Part shown: positions 26,089 to 36,018 of the stretch, in pieces
Layout of the letters: each line of letters starts with the position of its first letter
Position numbering within the stretch: the first letter of the stretch is position 1
Origin: Aerococcus viridans
GTDB lineage: Bacteria; Bacillota; Bacilli; Lactobacillales; Aerococcaceae
Direction: 5' to 3'
Assembly (NCBI RefSeq): GCF_001543285.1
Contig: NZ_CP014164.1
Location: forward strand, 1,426,001 to 1,490,000
DNA length: 64,000 nt
Notes under the pieces: model-generated
What the model saw: the letters and a program-made list of their open reading frames with translations, nothing else
Told to the model about the DNA's origin: nothing
Database searches by the model: none
Translations under genes and position numbers: made by a program

Positions 26089-26238
26089 GAGTAAGTTCCT
26101 CCTAAAAATTAAGTGTTTTTATATATTTAAAGCCTTAAAAGCTCATCACAAGTAAACATGATAACAAGTTTTTGTCAGCTTGTAAAGTATTTTCTCTTTA
26201 CAGGGCGAATATATTTTTCCCTATCGGTGAAAAAAGGC

Positions 26239-27693
26239 TTATTTCCCTTTTTTCTTAGCTTTTTTCAACTTGCGGGCCATTTGTTTGGCTTGTAATTCAG
26301 CGACCCGGTTCTGGTTACGGTTGCCACCGCCTCCAAATCCACCGAAGCCACCGCCTCCTAGGCCACCCAACATGTTTTGAAGAGCGCCCATGTTGCCGTT
26401 AGACATAGCTGACATCAATTTACGTGACTCGTTAAACTGTTTAATTAAACGGTTCACTTCTTGTAGTGTAGTCGCTGACCCTTTAGCGATACGACGACGG
26501 CGTGATTGGTTGATTGAATCTGGATTTTCACGCTCATACGGGGTCATAGATTGGATCATGGCCTTGGTTTGCGCCATTTGTTTCGGATCAATATTTAAGT
26601 CGTCCAAATTCCCCAATTTATTCATACCTGGAATCATCTTCAAGATATCTTTCATAGAACCCATCTTGTTCATCTGGTCCATGTTTTTAATGAAGTCATT
26701 GAAGTCATAGGTATTTTCACGCATCTTAGCTGCCATTGCTTCTGCTTCATTTTCATCAAACTCCGCTTGGGCTTTCTCTATAAGGGTTAACATATCCCCC
26801 ATACCCAAAATTCGGTTAGCCATACGGTCTGGGTAGAAGCGCTCAATCTCGTTTAATTTCTCACCAGTACCCGTAAATTTAATCGGTTTACCAGTTACAG
26901 AAACGATAGATAAGGCCGCACCACCACGGGTGTCACCATCTAATTTCGTTAAGACAACCCCTGTGATATCCAACTCTTCGTCAAAGGCCTTAGCCACGTT
27001 GGCTGCCTCTTGACCAGTCATCGAGTCAACAGTTAATAAGATTTCATCCGGTTCTACTGCCGCTTTAATATCTTTTAACTCAGTCATTAACCGTTCATCA
27101 ATTTGTAGACGACCGGCCGTATCGATGAAGACTAGGTCATGACCATTCATTTTAGCGTATTCAATCGCTTGCGTCGCAATCTCAACTGGACTTACTTGGT
27201 CACCCAAAGTAAAGACTGGTAAGTCTAATTGCTGACCAATTGTTTGTAACTGGTTGATAGCAGCTGGACGGTAAATATCACCGGCTACTAATAATGGTTT
27301 CTTGTGGTCATTTTTCTTCAAGAAGGCCGCTAACTTACCAACGGTAGTCGTTTTCCCGGCACCTTGAAGACCTGCCATCATAATCACGGTTGGTGGTGTG
27401 GTTGCGAATTGAATATCTTCGTGTTCTCCACCCATTAAGTCAGTTAATTCGTCGTTAACAATCTTCACGACTTGTTGCGCTGGCGATAGTGATTGCAATA
27501 CCTCACTGTTTAGCGCACGTTCATTGACACGTTTCACAAAGTCTTTCACGACTTTAAAGTTCACGTCAGCTTCTAGTAAAGCCAGACGCACTTCACGCAT
27601 CATTTCTTTTAAATCGCCCTCGGTAATTTTACCCTTCTTACCCATCGTTTGGACAGCGCCTTGTAGCCTATCCGATAAACTTTCGAAAGCCAT
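26239..27693 (-). CDS. ffh: Signal recognition particle GTPase Ffh (SRP54)
   Basis: About 484 residues from ATG 27693 (AAGGAG upstream; a GTG four codons earlier is too close to the RBS). N-domain MAFESLSDRLQGAVQTMGKKG; G-domain with P-loop MAGLQGAGKTTT, DTAGRLQ and TKLDGDTRGGA; M-domain rich in Met (MGSMKDILKMIPGM, NMGALQNMLGGLGGGGFGGFGGG), which binds SRP RNA and signal peptides. It partners with FtsY, also in this window. The ylxM gene precedes it. The Gly-Phe stretch near the C-terminus is common in Ffh. Confidence 0.97.
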   Translation of the reverse strand: MAFESLSDRLQGAVQTMGKKGKITEGDLKEMMREVRLALLEADVNFKVVKDFVKRVNERALNSEVLQSLSPAQQVVKIVNDELTDLMGGEHEDIQFATTPPTVIMMAGLQGAGKTTTVGKLAAFLKKNDHKKPLLVAGDIYRPAAINQLQTIGQQLDLPVFTLGDQVSPVEIATQAIEYAKMNGHDLVFIDTAGRLQIDERLMTELKDIKAAVEPDEILLTVDSMTGQEAANVAKAFDEELDITGVVLTKLDGDTRGGAALSIVSVTGKPIKFTGTGEKLNEIERFYPDRMANRILGMGDMLTLIEKAQAEFDENEAEAMAAKMRENTYDFNDFIKNMDQMNKMGSMKDILKMIPGMNKLGNLDDLNIDPKQMAQTKAMIQSMTPYERENPDSINQSRRRRIAKGSATTLQEVNRLIKQFNESRKLMSAMSNGNMGALQNMLGGLGGGGFGGFGGGGNRNQNRVAELQAKQMARKLKKAKKKGK

Positions 27694-27764
27694 TCTTGGT
27701 AACACTCCTTATTTATTCATTCATCTTAAGCATTCACTTCGGACATTTATTAAATCAGAAATTG

Positions 27765-28127
27765 TTAAAATTCTTCACTTGCTTCATCACGGTTATCGAT
27801 CGCAATTAATTGCTTCATATAGTCTGCTAGTTGCGTATCATCTGGGTATTTTTTCGCTACATAGGCAGCCATCTTTTCCCCTACCGCCTCACGCGCATAA
27901 TAATCACGCGCCAAGTGCAAATGATTTTCATATTTCAACAAACTTTTTTCTGTCCGTCGAATGTTGTCATAAACTGCTTGTCTTGACACATCAAAATGTT
28001 CTGCGATTTCCCCTAATGAAAAATCTTCAGCATAGTACAGTTCAATATAAACACGTTGCTTTTCAGTTAACAAATCCCCATAAAAAATCAATAGGGTATT
28101 CATTTCATTTGTTTTTTGAATCTCCAT
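27765..28127 (-). CDS. ylxM: YlxM-type DNA-binding / SRP-associated regulator
   Basis: 120 residues. A sigma-70 region 4-like helix-turn-helix is evident: [48 protein letters not shown] (about residues 20-67), the UPF0122 family pattern. It lies directly upstream of ffh, the universal context in Firmicutes, and is thought to modulate SRP. The C-terminal tail is acidic. No unusual features. Confidence 0.93.
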   Translation of the reverse strand: MEIQKTNEMNTLLIFYGDLLTEKQRVYIELYYAEDFSLGEIAEHFDVSRQAVYDNIRRTEKSLLKYENHLHLARDYYAREAVGEKMAAYVAKKYPDDTQLADYMKQLIAIDNRDEASEEF

Positions 28128-28288
28128 CTAAGCCTCTTCTATCTGTCTAAAATTTGTCAAGCAGTTTTCCTTTACAAGTGTTTAGTATACACTATCAAAC
28201 CCCTAGAATCAACGATATGGCCCAAGTCCTTTAGTCGTTTTTATCGGCTATCAACTTCAAGTATTTGATATACTTTATCCACAATATG

Positions 28289-28318
28289 AAAAAACCGGAG
28301 GCTGAATTTAGCCCCCGA
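28289..28318 (-). terminator. Terminator of the P-type ATPase gene
   Basis: CGGGGGCT / AGCCTCCGG stem followed by six U on the minus strand, 20 bases after the stop at 28339. Confidence 0.85.
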
Positions 28319-28338
28319 TCACGCACTTGCCTTAATAA

Positions 28339-31122
28339 TTAAGCTTCCGGATCTTTCAACCCAGCTAATTTCTTCACTACGTATACAATAATGGTCACAA
28401 CAAGAACGGTAGCTAGGATAATACCCCAAGTAGCTAATGTCAATGGTTCTGTACCAAATACATTGTTTAAGAAAGGTACATAAACAACCAATAATTGTAG
28501 GACTACTGAGAAGGCCATTGCGGCTAATAGTTGTTTGTTTTGGAAGAAGGTCTTATCTAGTCCAAATCCTGATAAACGACGAACGTTTAAAATATGGAAC
28601 AACTGCGCAATTGCCATGTAAGTAAATGTCGCAGTTTGTGCATAAGTTAAGCTCATACCAAAGATATTATGGAATAGGTAGAATACCCCAAAGGCACCTA
28701 GACCAATAATCACACCTGAGATGATAATCCGACTTAAGAATGTCTTATTCACTAAACCAGATTCCGGATTTCTTGGTGGATGTTCCATAACATTGCTTTC
28801 TGCCTTTTCATAAGCTAACGCAATCGCTGGACCAATATCTACTAATAGGTTTAAGAATAAGATGTGTAGTGGTTGAATTGGCATTGGTAACATAAAGACA
28901 ATCGTCGTTAGGATCGCCATAATCTCTACCATGTTACAAGCGAATAAGAAGGAAATGAATTTTTTGATATTTTCAAAAATGATACGTCCTTCACGAACCG
29001 CGTCCACAATCGTACCAAAAGCGTCATCCGTTAAAATCATGTCTGATGCTTCTTTGGCAACTTCAGTACCACGGATCCCCATGGCAACCCCGATATCCGC
29101 ACCATTTAAGGCTGGTGCATCGTTAACCCCATCACCTGTCATCGCCACAACGTTGCCTTCATCTTGGAAGGCACGGACAATTTGTAACTTGTTTTCCGGT
29201 GATACGCGGGCAAATACGGCCACATCGCGGATTTTATCGATAAAGTCTTTGTCTTCATGGATGGCATCCAATTCTTTACCAGTCATGGTATTTTCATGGT
29301 TTTCAATTCCAATATCGCGGGCAATAACAGATGCCGTTCTTGGGTGGTCTCCAGTGATCATTTTCACCTGGATACCTGCCGCTTGTGTTTGGGCAATCGC
29401 ATCTTTCACGTCTTGACGTGGCGGGTCAATAATCCCGAATAATCCGTCCATCGTTAACTTGTCTGTATTGCTGTTCAACCAAGCTTCCATGTCGTCAGCG
29501 ACTTTATCCGCCTCACCTTGGTCTTTAATGGTATAAGAAGCCAAGGCAATTACACGGTTACCGTCTGCTGTCAGGATTTCATTCTTCTCTTGCCAGAAAT
29601 CTTCTTCACCATTTTCAGTTGCCACTAAATCTAGGACCACATCCATAGCACCTTTTACGATTAGGCGGTGGATGTTATTTGGAAATTGGTAAAGTGCTGC
29701 CATATATTTCTTCTCAGAATCAAATGGAATTTCTTGGACAAGTTTATAGTCATTGTCTTTTTCCCACTGCGGTGATAGACCGACTTTATGGCCTAATACC
29801 GTTAAGGCACCATCTGTTGGGTCACCTTTAATGGTATATGGGTCTTGATTATCTTCGTCTTCTAATTCAGCTGCTTCTTCATCATCTAGTTGATCACGTT
29901 CGATTAAACGGGCATCAGATGACAAGTAACCGTCCGTAATCATTTTCAATAAGACAGCCTTATTGTCGCTTAAATCGTCAACATCTTCAATTGAATCAAT
30001 ATCGAAAGTTACTTTTTCCGCATCTTTTGTAATATCGCCTTCAGGTGTATAGCCTGAACCTGAAACTTCATATTGGACATCATTTTTAATAATGATACTT
30101 TCAACCATCATTTGATTTTCTGTTAATGTACCCGTCTTATCTGACGCTATGATTGACGTAGCACCTAAGGTTTCAACTGCAGAAAGTGTTTTAACCAAGG
30201 CCTGGTGTTTAGCCATTGTCTGCATACCATTTGATAAGGTAATGGTTTGAACAGCTGGCATAGCTTCAGGGACTGCTGCTACCGCAAGGATTACTGCAAT
30301 ATATAAGATTTCACTTGGCGGGTTGCCGTTGAATAAACCAATAGCAACTACTAAAGCTGCTGCTATGAAAGCTACGACAATCAAGGCTTTACCTAATTGG
30401 TCAACCTCTTTGTCTAACGGGGTTTGCATGTCCTTTTCACCCGTCATCATTTCAGAAATACGACCAACTTCAGTTTCCATTCCAGTACCAGTTACAATCA
30501 CTTGCGCCTTACCACGCGTCACTGCAGTACCTGAAAAGACCATATTTAACCGGTCACCAATTGACTCTTCTTCGTCGTAAGTCGCATCTGGGTCCTTGTC
30601 CACAGCTTCAGATTCACCGGTCAATGACGCTTCCATGACTGCAAAGTTGTTGCTTGTAAGCAAACGACCATCTGCAGCAATCGCGTCTCCTTCACCAAGA
30701 ACCATCACGTCTCCTGGGACTAACTGAGAAGAATCAATTTCAATCTCTTCTCCGTTTCGGATCACATGTACACTAGTATTGACCATATTTTGCAAGGCTT
30801 CCACAGACTTTTGCGCTTTAGTTTCTACAAAATATCCAGTCAGCACCGAAATTAAAACGGCCAGCATCACGGCTATAGCTTCAACCCAATCGCCCATTGC
30901 AATTGAAATTATGGCTGCGACGGCTAGTAAATAAACGATAATATTATTTAAATTATCTAATAGGATCTCCCACTTAGACTTACTATCCGATTCTTTTAAC
31001 TTATTTTCCCCATAAGTTTCTAAACGCTTAGAAACTTCCTGGTCACTCAATCCTTCAGTCTTCGATGTTTCTAATTCATCAATGACCTCTTGTAACTTTT
31101 TTTGATAAATATTTTTGCTCAT
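28339..31122 (-). CDS. Cation-transporting P-type ATPase (Ca2+ type, P2A-like)
   Basis: 927 residues with N-terminal cation-ATPase domain, about ten membrane helices, actuator TGES (EASLTGESEAVDKD, about residue 167-180), phosphorylation site ASDKTGTLTEN (about 328-338), KGAMDV, and hinge MTGDGVNDAPALNGADIGVAMG. Helix M4 reads VPEAMPAV and M6 NLLVDIGPA, as in Listeria LMCA-type Ca2+ pumps, so Ca2+ export is the best guess; Mn2+ is possible. The large acidic insert in the N-domain (ERDQLDDEEAAELEDEDNQDP) is notable. Monocistronic. Confidence 0.88.
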   Translation of the reverse strand: MSKNIYQKKLQEVIDELETSKTEGLSDQEVSKRLETYGENKLKESDSKSKWEILLDNLNNIIVYLLAVAAIISIAMGDWVEAIAVMLAVLISVLTGYFVETKAQKSVEALQNMVNTSVHVIRNGEEIEIDSSQLVPGDVMVLGEGDAIAADGRLLTSNNFAVMEASLTGESEAVDKDPDATYDEEESIGDRLNMVFSGTAVTRGKAQVIVTGTGMETEVGRISEMMTGEKDMQTPLDKEVDQLGKALIVVAFIAAALVVAIGLFNGNPPSEILYIAVILAVAAVPEAMPAVQTITLSNGMQTMAKHQALVKTLSAVETLGATSIIASDKTGTLTENQMMVESIIIKNDVQYEVSGSGYTPEGDITKDAEKVTFDIDSIEDVDDLSDNKAVLLKMITDGYLSSDARLIERDQLDDEEAAELEDEDNQDPYTIKGDPTDGALTVLGHKVGLSPQWEKDNDYKLVQEIPFDSEKKYMAALYQFPNNIHRLIVKGAMDVVLDLVATENGEEDFWQEKNEILTADGNRVIALASYTIKDQGEADKVADDMEAWLNSNTDKLTMDGLFGIIDPPRQDVKDAIAQTQAAGIQVKMITGDHPRTASVIARDIGIENHENTMTGKELDAIHEDKDFIDKIRDVAVFARVSPENKLQIVRAFQDEGNVVAMTGDGVNDAPALNGADIGVAMGIRGTEVAKEASDMILTDDAFGTIVDAVREGRIIFENIKKFISFLFACNMVEIMAILTTIVFMLPMPIQPLHILFLNLLVDIGPAIALAYEKAESNVMEHPPRNPESGLVNKTFLSRIIISGVIIGLGAFGVFYLFHNIFGMSLTYAQTATFTYMAIAQLFHILNVRRLSGFGLDKTFFQNKQLLAAMAFSVVLQLLVVYVPFLNNVFGTEPLTLATWGIILATVLVVTIIVYVVKKLAGLKDPEA

Positions 31123-31262
31123 CGCCTCATCCTTTCTTTGATAGAACGTTCAGCTCTATTTACATATTATGTTAACATAATATTTTATCCATTAAAAATG
31201 ATTCAACTTGCGAATACGACATTTTTAGCCATAGCTAATCTCAATCATAAATGCTTCCTACC

Positions 31263-31293
31263 AAAAAAAGGCTGGAAGATGACTTCCAACCTT
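31263..31293 (-). terminator. Terminator of the fructokinase gene
   Basis: GGTTGGAAG / CTTCCAGCC stem and seven U on the minus strand, about 100 bases after the stop at 31396. Confidence 0.85.
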
Positions 31294-31395
31294 ATATATA
31301 TATATCTGACTTCATTAGCGGAACTACTCACTAGCTCACCCGATTTAAGCACCTATACCTAAAAAAATTAGGCTCACTATCTTTCAATCATCTGC

Positions 31396-32280
31396 CTATT
31401 TTACATCTTTTAAAGCACGTTTCGCTAATAGCAGTGAACCAGTAATCCCAGCATTGTCACCTAGCTTAGGTAACTGGATATAATCTGTCATTGCTGGCAA
31501 TTCAACATAGTTAGCAAGCGCTTTTTCCACTTGTGTACGAACTTTATCTAGCAGTTGGTCTTGATGCATCACGCCACCACCTAGTACGACGCGTTCTGGC
31601 GCTAAAGTTAACGTATAGTTGGCAATGGCTTGACCTAAGTAATCTGCAACATAATCCCATACTTCATGATCTGAGGGTAGGTCAGCACCTTTAATACCTG
31701 TTCTCTTTTCAATGGCAGGTCCTGACACAAGTCCTTCAATACAGTTACCATGGAATGGACAAGCCCCTTCAAAGTGGTCATGAGGGTCTTGGGCAACCTT
31801 AATATGACCCATTTCAGGGTGAGCGTATGCATGGTAAATTTCCCCATTCATAGAGAAGCCACCACCAACACCAGTCCCAATCGTTAGATAAAGACAAGAG
31901 TTAGCACCTTTTGCAGCACCCATGGTATTTTCAGCGAGTGACGCCCCATTCACATCTGTTGTCCAAGCAATCGGTTTATCACCAAACCATGCTTTCATTT
32001 GCCCTACAAAATCATAATTTTGCCAAGGTAATTTAGGCGTTGAGGTGATATAACCATAAGTTGGCGAGTCATGATTGATGTCGATTGGCCCAAAAGATGA
32101 GATACCGAAACTTTCCACTTCATATTTGTCAAAGAATGCTTTCAATTCACCCATAGTTTCTTCAGGGACTGTTGTATCAATACGCACTTGGTCAATAATA
32201 TTTAAATCTTCGTCAGCTACCGCACAGATAAACTTCGTGCCTCCAGCCTCTATACCACCATATAATAAATCTCTTGTCAT
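31396..32280 (-). CDS. scrK: ROK-family fructokinase
   Basis: 294 residues. ATP phosphate loop GGIEAGGTKFICAV at the N-terminus; TDVNGASLAE with catalytic Asp; LYLTIGTGVGGG; zinc-binding ROK cluster HPEMGHIKV...CPFHGNCIEGLVSGPAI (about residues 158-190), as in ScrK/YdhR fructokinases. It phosphorylates fructose to fructose-6-phosphate in the cytoplasm, usually linked with sucrose use. No sugar transporter or sucrase is adjacent, so it is an orphan unit here. Confidence 0.9.
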   Translation of the reverse strand: MTRDLLYGGIEAGGTKFICAVADEDLNIIDQVRIDTTVPEETMGELKAFFDKYEVESFGISSFGPIDINHDSPTYGYITSTPKLPWQNYDFVGQMKAWFGDKPIAWTTDVNGASLAENTMGAAKGANSCLYLTIGTGVGGGFSMNGEIYHAYAHPEMGHIKVAQDPHDHFEGACPFHGNCIEGLVSGPAIEKRTGIKGADLPSDHEVWDYVADYLGQAIANYTLTLAPERVVLGGGVMHQDQLLDKVRTQVEKALANYVELPAMTDYIQLPKLGDNAGITGSLLLAKRALKDVK

Positions 32281-32340
32281 GATTAATTGCCTCCATTGTT
32301 GTAATCTTTTCCCTTATTATACAATACTTGCTACTATTAT

Positions 32341-32376
32341 AAAAAGAGAGGCCGACACTTTTGTGACCGCCTCTCT
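32341..32376 (-). terminator. Terminator of serA
   Basis: AGAGAGGC / GCCTCTCT stem with inner CAC/GTG pairs, followed by five U on the minus strand. Confidence 0.85.
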
Positions 32377-32412
32377 ACAAATTTGTTTTTGCTAAAGAAT
32401 CTATTCAATAAC

Positions 32413-33633
32413 TTAAACTTCTTCAAAGAATTGACCTGGATGCTCAATTGCACGTACACGAACAATATCTGGAATTTCTTCTAATTTTGCCACTAAACGC
32501 TCAACTTTCTCATGATCTAATTCCTCTAAATCAACTAATGTATAAGCAAAGTCACCACGACCACGGTTCACCATATTGGCGATATTCATGCCTTGTTCCG
32601 CAACAAAGGTTGAAATCTTACCAATCATGTTTGGAATGTTACGGTTGATAATGGTGATACGAACTGGTGAATTAAAGCTCATTTGTACAGATGGAAAGTT
32701 CACTGAATTTACAATATCCCCTGTCTGTAAAAAGCGTTTTAAGTTTCCAGCTGCCATACGGGCACAATTGATTTCTGCTTCCTCAGTAGAGGCACCTAAA
32801 TGTGGTAACACACGGATTTTTTCATGGTGCAATAAATCTGCATCCGCAAAGTCCGTAGTATACCCACCAATACGGTTGTCATTAACAGCTTTTAAAACTG
32901 CTTCTTTATCTACAATCGGACCACGCGCAAAGTTATATAATTGCACATCTTCTTTCATCATAGCCAACTCACGTTCGCCAATCATACCACGAGTTGAATC
33001 CATTAAAGGTACGTGAACAGTAATAAAATCACAGATTTTTAATAAATCATCCAATTCCATCACACGGTTAACACGACGCGAAATACTCCAGGCAGTATCC
33101 ACAGACACATATGGGTCATAACCATACACTTCAATCCCTAAACGGTAAGCATCGTTAGCGATCATAGCACCAATAGCACCTAAACCGATAATACCTAGTT
33201 TCTTACCTTCTAATTCATTTCCAGCAAATTGTTTCTTGTTCGCTTCAACAATCGCTTCAACATCATCATCTGGACCAAACTTGTAATTTTGTATCCATTC
33301 ATGTCCTTGTAAAATAGGACGAACAGATAACAATAAATTAGCTAGCACTAACTCTTTAACCGCATTCGCATTCGCACCAGGGGTGTTGAAGACAACAATT
33401 CCCGCCTCAGTAGCACGTTGAATTGGGATGTTATTTGTACCCGCACCAGCTCGCGCAATCGCTTTTAATGAATCGTTAAATGTTATATCATGCAAATCTT
33501 TAGAACGTAAAATCAATGCATCTGGATCATCATTTTCATTAATGGCATATTTCGCTCGTTCAAAACGTTCCATACCTTCAGCAGCAATCGCATTATAAGT
33601 CGTTAATTGATAAACTTTATCTTTTAATTCCAT
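32413..33633 (-). CDS. serA: D-3-phosphoglycerate dehydrogenase
   Basis: About 406 residues from ATG 33633, which has GGAGG upstream at a longish 12-base spacing; a GTG 12 codons earlier precedes the RBS. 2-hydroxyacid dehydrogenase core: GAGTNNIP, NTPGANANAVKELVL, Rossmann GIIGLGAIGAMIAN (about residues 148-161 of the longer frame), catalytic Arg in FARGPIVD, and His in LPHLGASTEEAE. A C-terminal ACT domain (ITIINRNIPNMIGKISTFVAEQGMNIANM) likely gives serine feedback inhibition. It starts serine synthesis, with serC 105 bases upstream on the same strand. Confidence 0.93.
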   Translation of the reverse strand: MELKDKVYQLTTYNAIAAEGMERFERAKYAINENDDPDALILRSKDLHDITFNDSLKAIARAGAGTNNIPIQRATEAGIVVFNTPGANANAVKELVLANLLLSVRPILQGHEWIQNYKFGPDDDVEAIVEANKKQFAGNELEGKKLGIIGLGAIGAMIANDAYRLGIEVYGYDPYVSVDTAWSISRRVNRVMELDDLLKICDFITVHVPLMDSTRGMIGERELAMMKEDVQLYNFARGPIVDKEAVLKAVNDNRIGGYTTDFADADLLHHEKIRVLPHLGASTEEAEINCARMAAGNLKRFLQTGDIVNSVNFPSVQMSFNSPVRITIINRNIPNMIGKISTFVAEQGMNIANMVNRGRGDFAYTLVDLEELDHEKVERLVAKLEEIPDIVRVRAIEHPGQFFEEV

Positions 33634-33738
33634 TTGTTCAATAATTCCTCCATACTTTAAAGTGGGCACAACATCCGGTTACATGTCGGTTGATTACGAT
33701 CATTATAATGTAAGCCGAATATTTAAGTTGTTGACAGG

Positions 33739-34821
33739 CTATTTATTTTCTTCTTCAAAAGCTTTCATAAATGCTACTAGTGCTTTAACCCCTTCTAATG
33801 GGAAAGCATTATATAAGCTAGCACGCATACCACCCACTGAACGGTGGCCTTTTAATTGTTTAAATCCTGCCTCATCTGCTTCAGCTATAAATTTCTTATC
33901 TAATTCAGGATCGTTCGTTAAGAACGGGATATTGGTTAATGAACGGTTTTCTACTTTTACATGATTGACAAATAAATCAGATCGATCAATGTAGTCATAT
34001 AATAAGTTCGCACGTTCCTTAGCGTTCGCATACATGGCTTCTTGTCCGCCTTGCGCTGCAACCCATTCTAATACCAAACCAACCATATAAACTGCAAAAG
34101 TTGGTGGTGTATTAATCATAGAACCTTTGTCTGCTTGTGTTGCATAAGAGAAGAAGTCTGGTAAGGCTTTATCTTCTTTCAGTAAATCTTCACGCACAAT
34201 AACAATTGTAACTCCTGAAGGTCCCAAGTTCTTTTGAGCACCTGCATAAATTAAACCGAAATCTTCTACTTTATAATCATTCGCTAAAATATTAGATGAC
34301 ATATCCGCTACTAAAGTCACACCATCAAAAGTAGGAACATCACGGAATGTAATACCACCAATTGTTTCGTTAGTTGTGATATGTAAGTAAGCAGCTTCTG
34401 GATCTACAGCTTCAGCAGTAATTTCTGGAACTGCTGTAAAGCCCATTGCCTTAGAAGATGCAATGACATCAACCGACACATCATCTAAATTTTCAGCTGC
34501 TTTAATGGCTTTTGTAGCCCAAGAACCAGTATTCACATATTGCGTCTTTTGTCCTTTCGCAAGGTTTGCTGGTACCATGGTGAATTGTTGTGTTGCACCG
34601 CCCTGTAAGAATAAAACTTTATAGTGATCAGGAATGTGCATCAAATCGCGTAGTAGTTGTTCAGCTCGTTCGATAATCCCAACGAAGGAGGAAGAGCGGT
34701 GACTCAATTCCATCACGGACATTTCTGTACCGTTGTAATTTAAAAGTTCCGCTTGTGCTTGTTCTAATACAGCCTTGGGCAATACTGCCGGACCGGCTGA
34801 GAAATTATAAACAGTTGTCAT
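33739..34821 (-). CDS. serC: Phosphoserine aminotransferase
   Basis: 360 residues, normal. Begins VYNFSAGPAVLPKAVLEQAQ; PLP-related segments FLQGGATQQFTMVPANLA and the Schiff-base Lys in YAGAQKNLGPSGVTIV (about residues 189-204). End region GHRSVGGMRASLYNAFP is typical. It converts phosphohydroxypyruvate to phosphoserine with PLP. It is in an operon-like pair with serA. The 333-base region upstream is AT-rich; I see no T-box or riboswitch there. Confidence 0.95.
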   Translation of the reverse strand: MTTVYNFSAGPAVLPKAVLEQAQAELLNYNGTEMSVMELSHRSSSFVGIIERAEQLLRDLMHIPDHYKVLFLQGGATQQFTMVPANLAKGQKTQYVNTGSWATKAIKAAENLDDVSVDVIASSKAMGFTAVPEITAEAVDPEAAYLHITTNETIGGITFRDVPTFDGVTLVADMSSNILANDYKVEDFGLIYAGAQKNLGPSGVTIVIVREDLLKEDKALPDFFSYATQADKGSMINTPPTFAVYMVGLVLEWVAAQGGQEAMYANAKERANLLYDYIDRSDLFVNHVKVENRSLTNIPFLTNDPELDKKFIAEADEAGFKQLKGHRSVGGMRASLYNAFPLEGVKALVAFMKAFEEENK

Positions 34822-35154
34822 TTAATTTCCTCCATCTATTGGTTTACATATTTTGAACGACTTCACATCGTCACCACTATTATATGCTTTCATCTAATTT
34901 TAATCTACCCTATTCTCAACTTATTTTTCTCTCATTTTTTATCCGAATAACACTTTGTGCATATAAAAACAGAATATAATCTTTAATTTTATTAGTTTTG
35001 TACGTTAATAAACCCATATTTCACAAATCAATTATATTAAAGTTCGTAAATTAAAAAATAGAAAAGATACTGATTTCTAACCAATTAGTACATATATTGT
35101 CCTTTCTAAACTTTATAAGTTATCATTTAAAAAAATGTGTAAGGGGATGGAAAC
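34822..35154. other. Gene-free AT-rich intergenic region between divergent serC and LURP-one gene
   Basis: Must contain promoters for both divergent genes. No ORF, no strong hairpin, no T-box (no TGGNACCGCG-like sequence) and no known riboswitch fold could be recognised. Confidence 0.6.
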
Positions 35155-35166
35155 ATGAAATTGTAA

Positions 35167-35640
35167 ATGAAGCAAAAGTTATTTTCGTTGAAGCAGGATT
35201 TTAATATTTACGACCACAATCAAACACCCCTGTTTCGTGTATCTGGCAAATTATTTTCAGTTGGTCGCCAATTACGGATTTATGATGCCCTAACAAATGA
35301 GGAACTGGCTTATGTTAAAGAATCGCCTTTTCGCTTTTTAACCCAGCTAAAGGTCTACCAAGGCACTGATTATATAGCTACTATCCAACAAAAAATGACC
35401 TTATTTAAAACCAAAATGGCCATTGAAGATATCGGATGGACAATTGAAGGAGACTTTTTAGGTTGGCATTATGTCATTAAAGATGAACAAAAACAGACAA
35501 TTGCGCAGGTTAAGGCAAAAATGCTGTCTTGGTCAGATACTTTTGAAATAACGATTGATGATACTCAAGTAGACCCCATTATTGTACTTGCGGTTATTCT
35601 TTCGATTGATACTATTCGTGACAAGCAACAATCTGGTTGA
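35167..35640 (+). CDS. LURP-one-related / YxjI-like protein, N-terminus altered
   Basis: 157 residues from ATG 35167. The LURP-one (tubby/scramblase-like) pattern is visible: QKLFSLKQDFNIYDHNQTPLFRVSGKLFS, then paired strands ending in WSDTFEITIDD and IIVLAVILSID. The exact function in bacteria is unknown. Oddity: an ATG with the best RBS (AAGGGGATGG) lies at 35155 and reads Met-Lys-Leu-stop, with the next ATG immediately following in the same frame. Relatives start MK-Y-I-K-Q-K, so TAA at 35164 replaces a Tyr codon. The gene is either decayed at codon 4 or translated by stop-start reinitiation (TAAATG). Confidence 0.8.
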   Translation: MKQKLFSLKQDFNIYDHNQTPLFRVSGKLFSVGRQLRIYDALTNEELAYVKESPFRFLTQLKVYQGTDYIATIQQKMTLFKTKMAIEDIGWTIEGDFLGWHYVIKDEQKQTIAQVKAKMLSWSDTFEITIDDTQVDPIIVLAVILSIDTIRDKQQSG

Positions 35641-35691
35641 GAAAGGTAAAAATGATGACCGATACCTAAGCTGAAATTACTATAATAGAGG

Positions 35692-35805
35692 TGTACTGGA
35701 AACACATCCCAACAATTTTCAGTACAGCCATTCACTTTAGCGCCACAGCTGAAGATTTTTCTGCATCACAAACAGGCCTATTCTCATTCCAGGCCTGGTT
35801 TTTTT
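35692..35805 (+). ncRNA. Candidate small structured RNA
   Basis: A TATAAT box (35681-35686) is followed by an 11-pair hairpin (TGTACTGGAAA 35692-35702 with TTTTCAGTACA 35716-35726, one G-U pair), a mostly unpaired middle, and a strong terminator. There is no ORF. The -35 box is weak. It could instead be the 3' UTR of the LURP-one gene. No known RNA family recognised. Confidence 0.35.
35772..35805 (+). terminator. Terminator after LURP-one gene / candidate RNA
   Basis: ACAGGCCT and AGGCCTGGT pair around an 11-base loop, followed by seven T. Confidence 0.88.
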
Positions 35806-35954
35806 ATAGATAGATTTCAGAAATAGTATAGCGATTTATCTAAAAGCCACAGTTTAAAAGTGATCAGATAACGAAAATGTCTTAAATTAAGATCATCACC
35901 GACAATAGTGACCAGAAATACGATTAAACAAAATTCAATTCTTTGTTGTATATG

Positions 35955-36001
35955 CAAAAAATAGACTAACTTAACCATTCATCTATGGCTTAAGTTAGTC
36001 T
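35955..36001 (-). terminator. Terminator of ftsY
   Basis: Perfect 12-base stem AGACTAACTTAA / TTAAGTTAGTCT with U-run on the minus strand, just after the ftsY stop. Confidence 0.88.
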
Positions 36002-36018
36002 ATTGCTGTCAATTGAAG

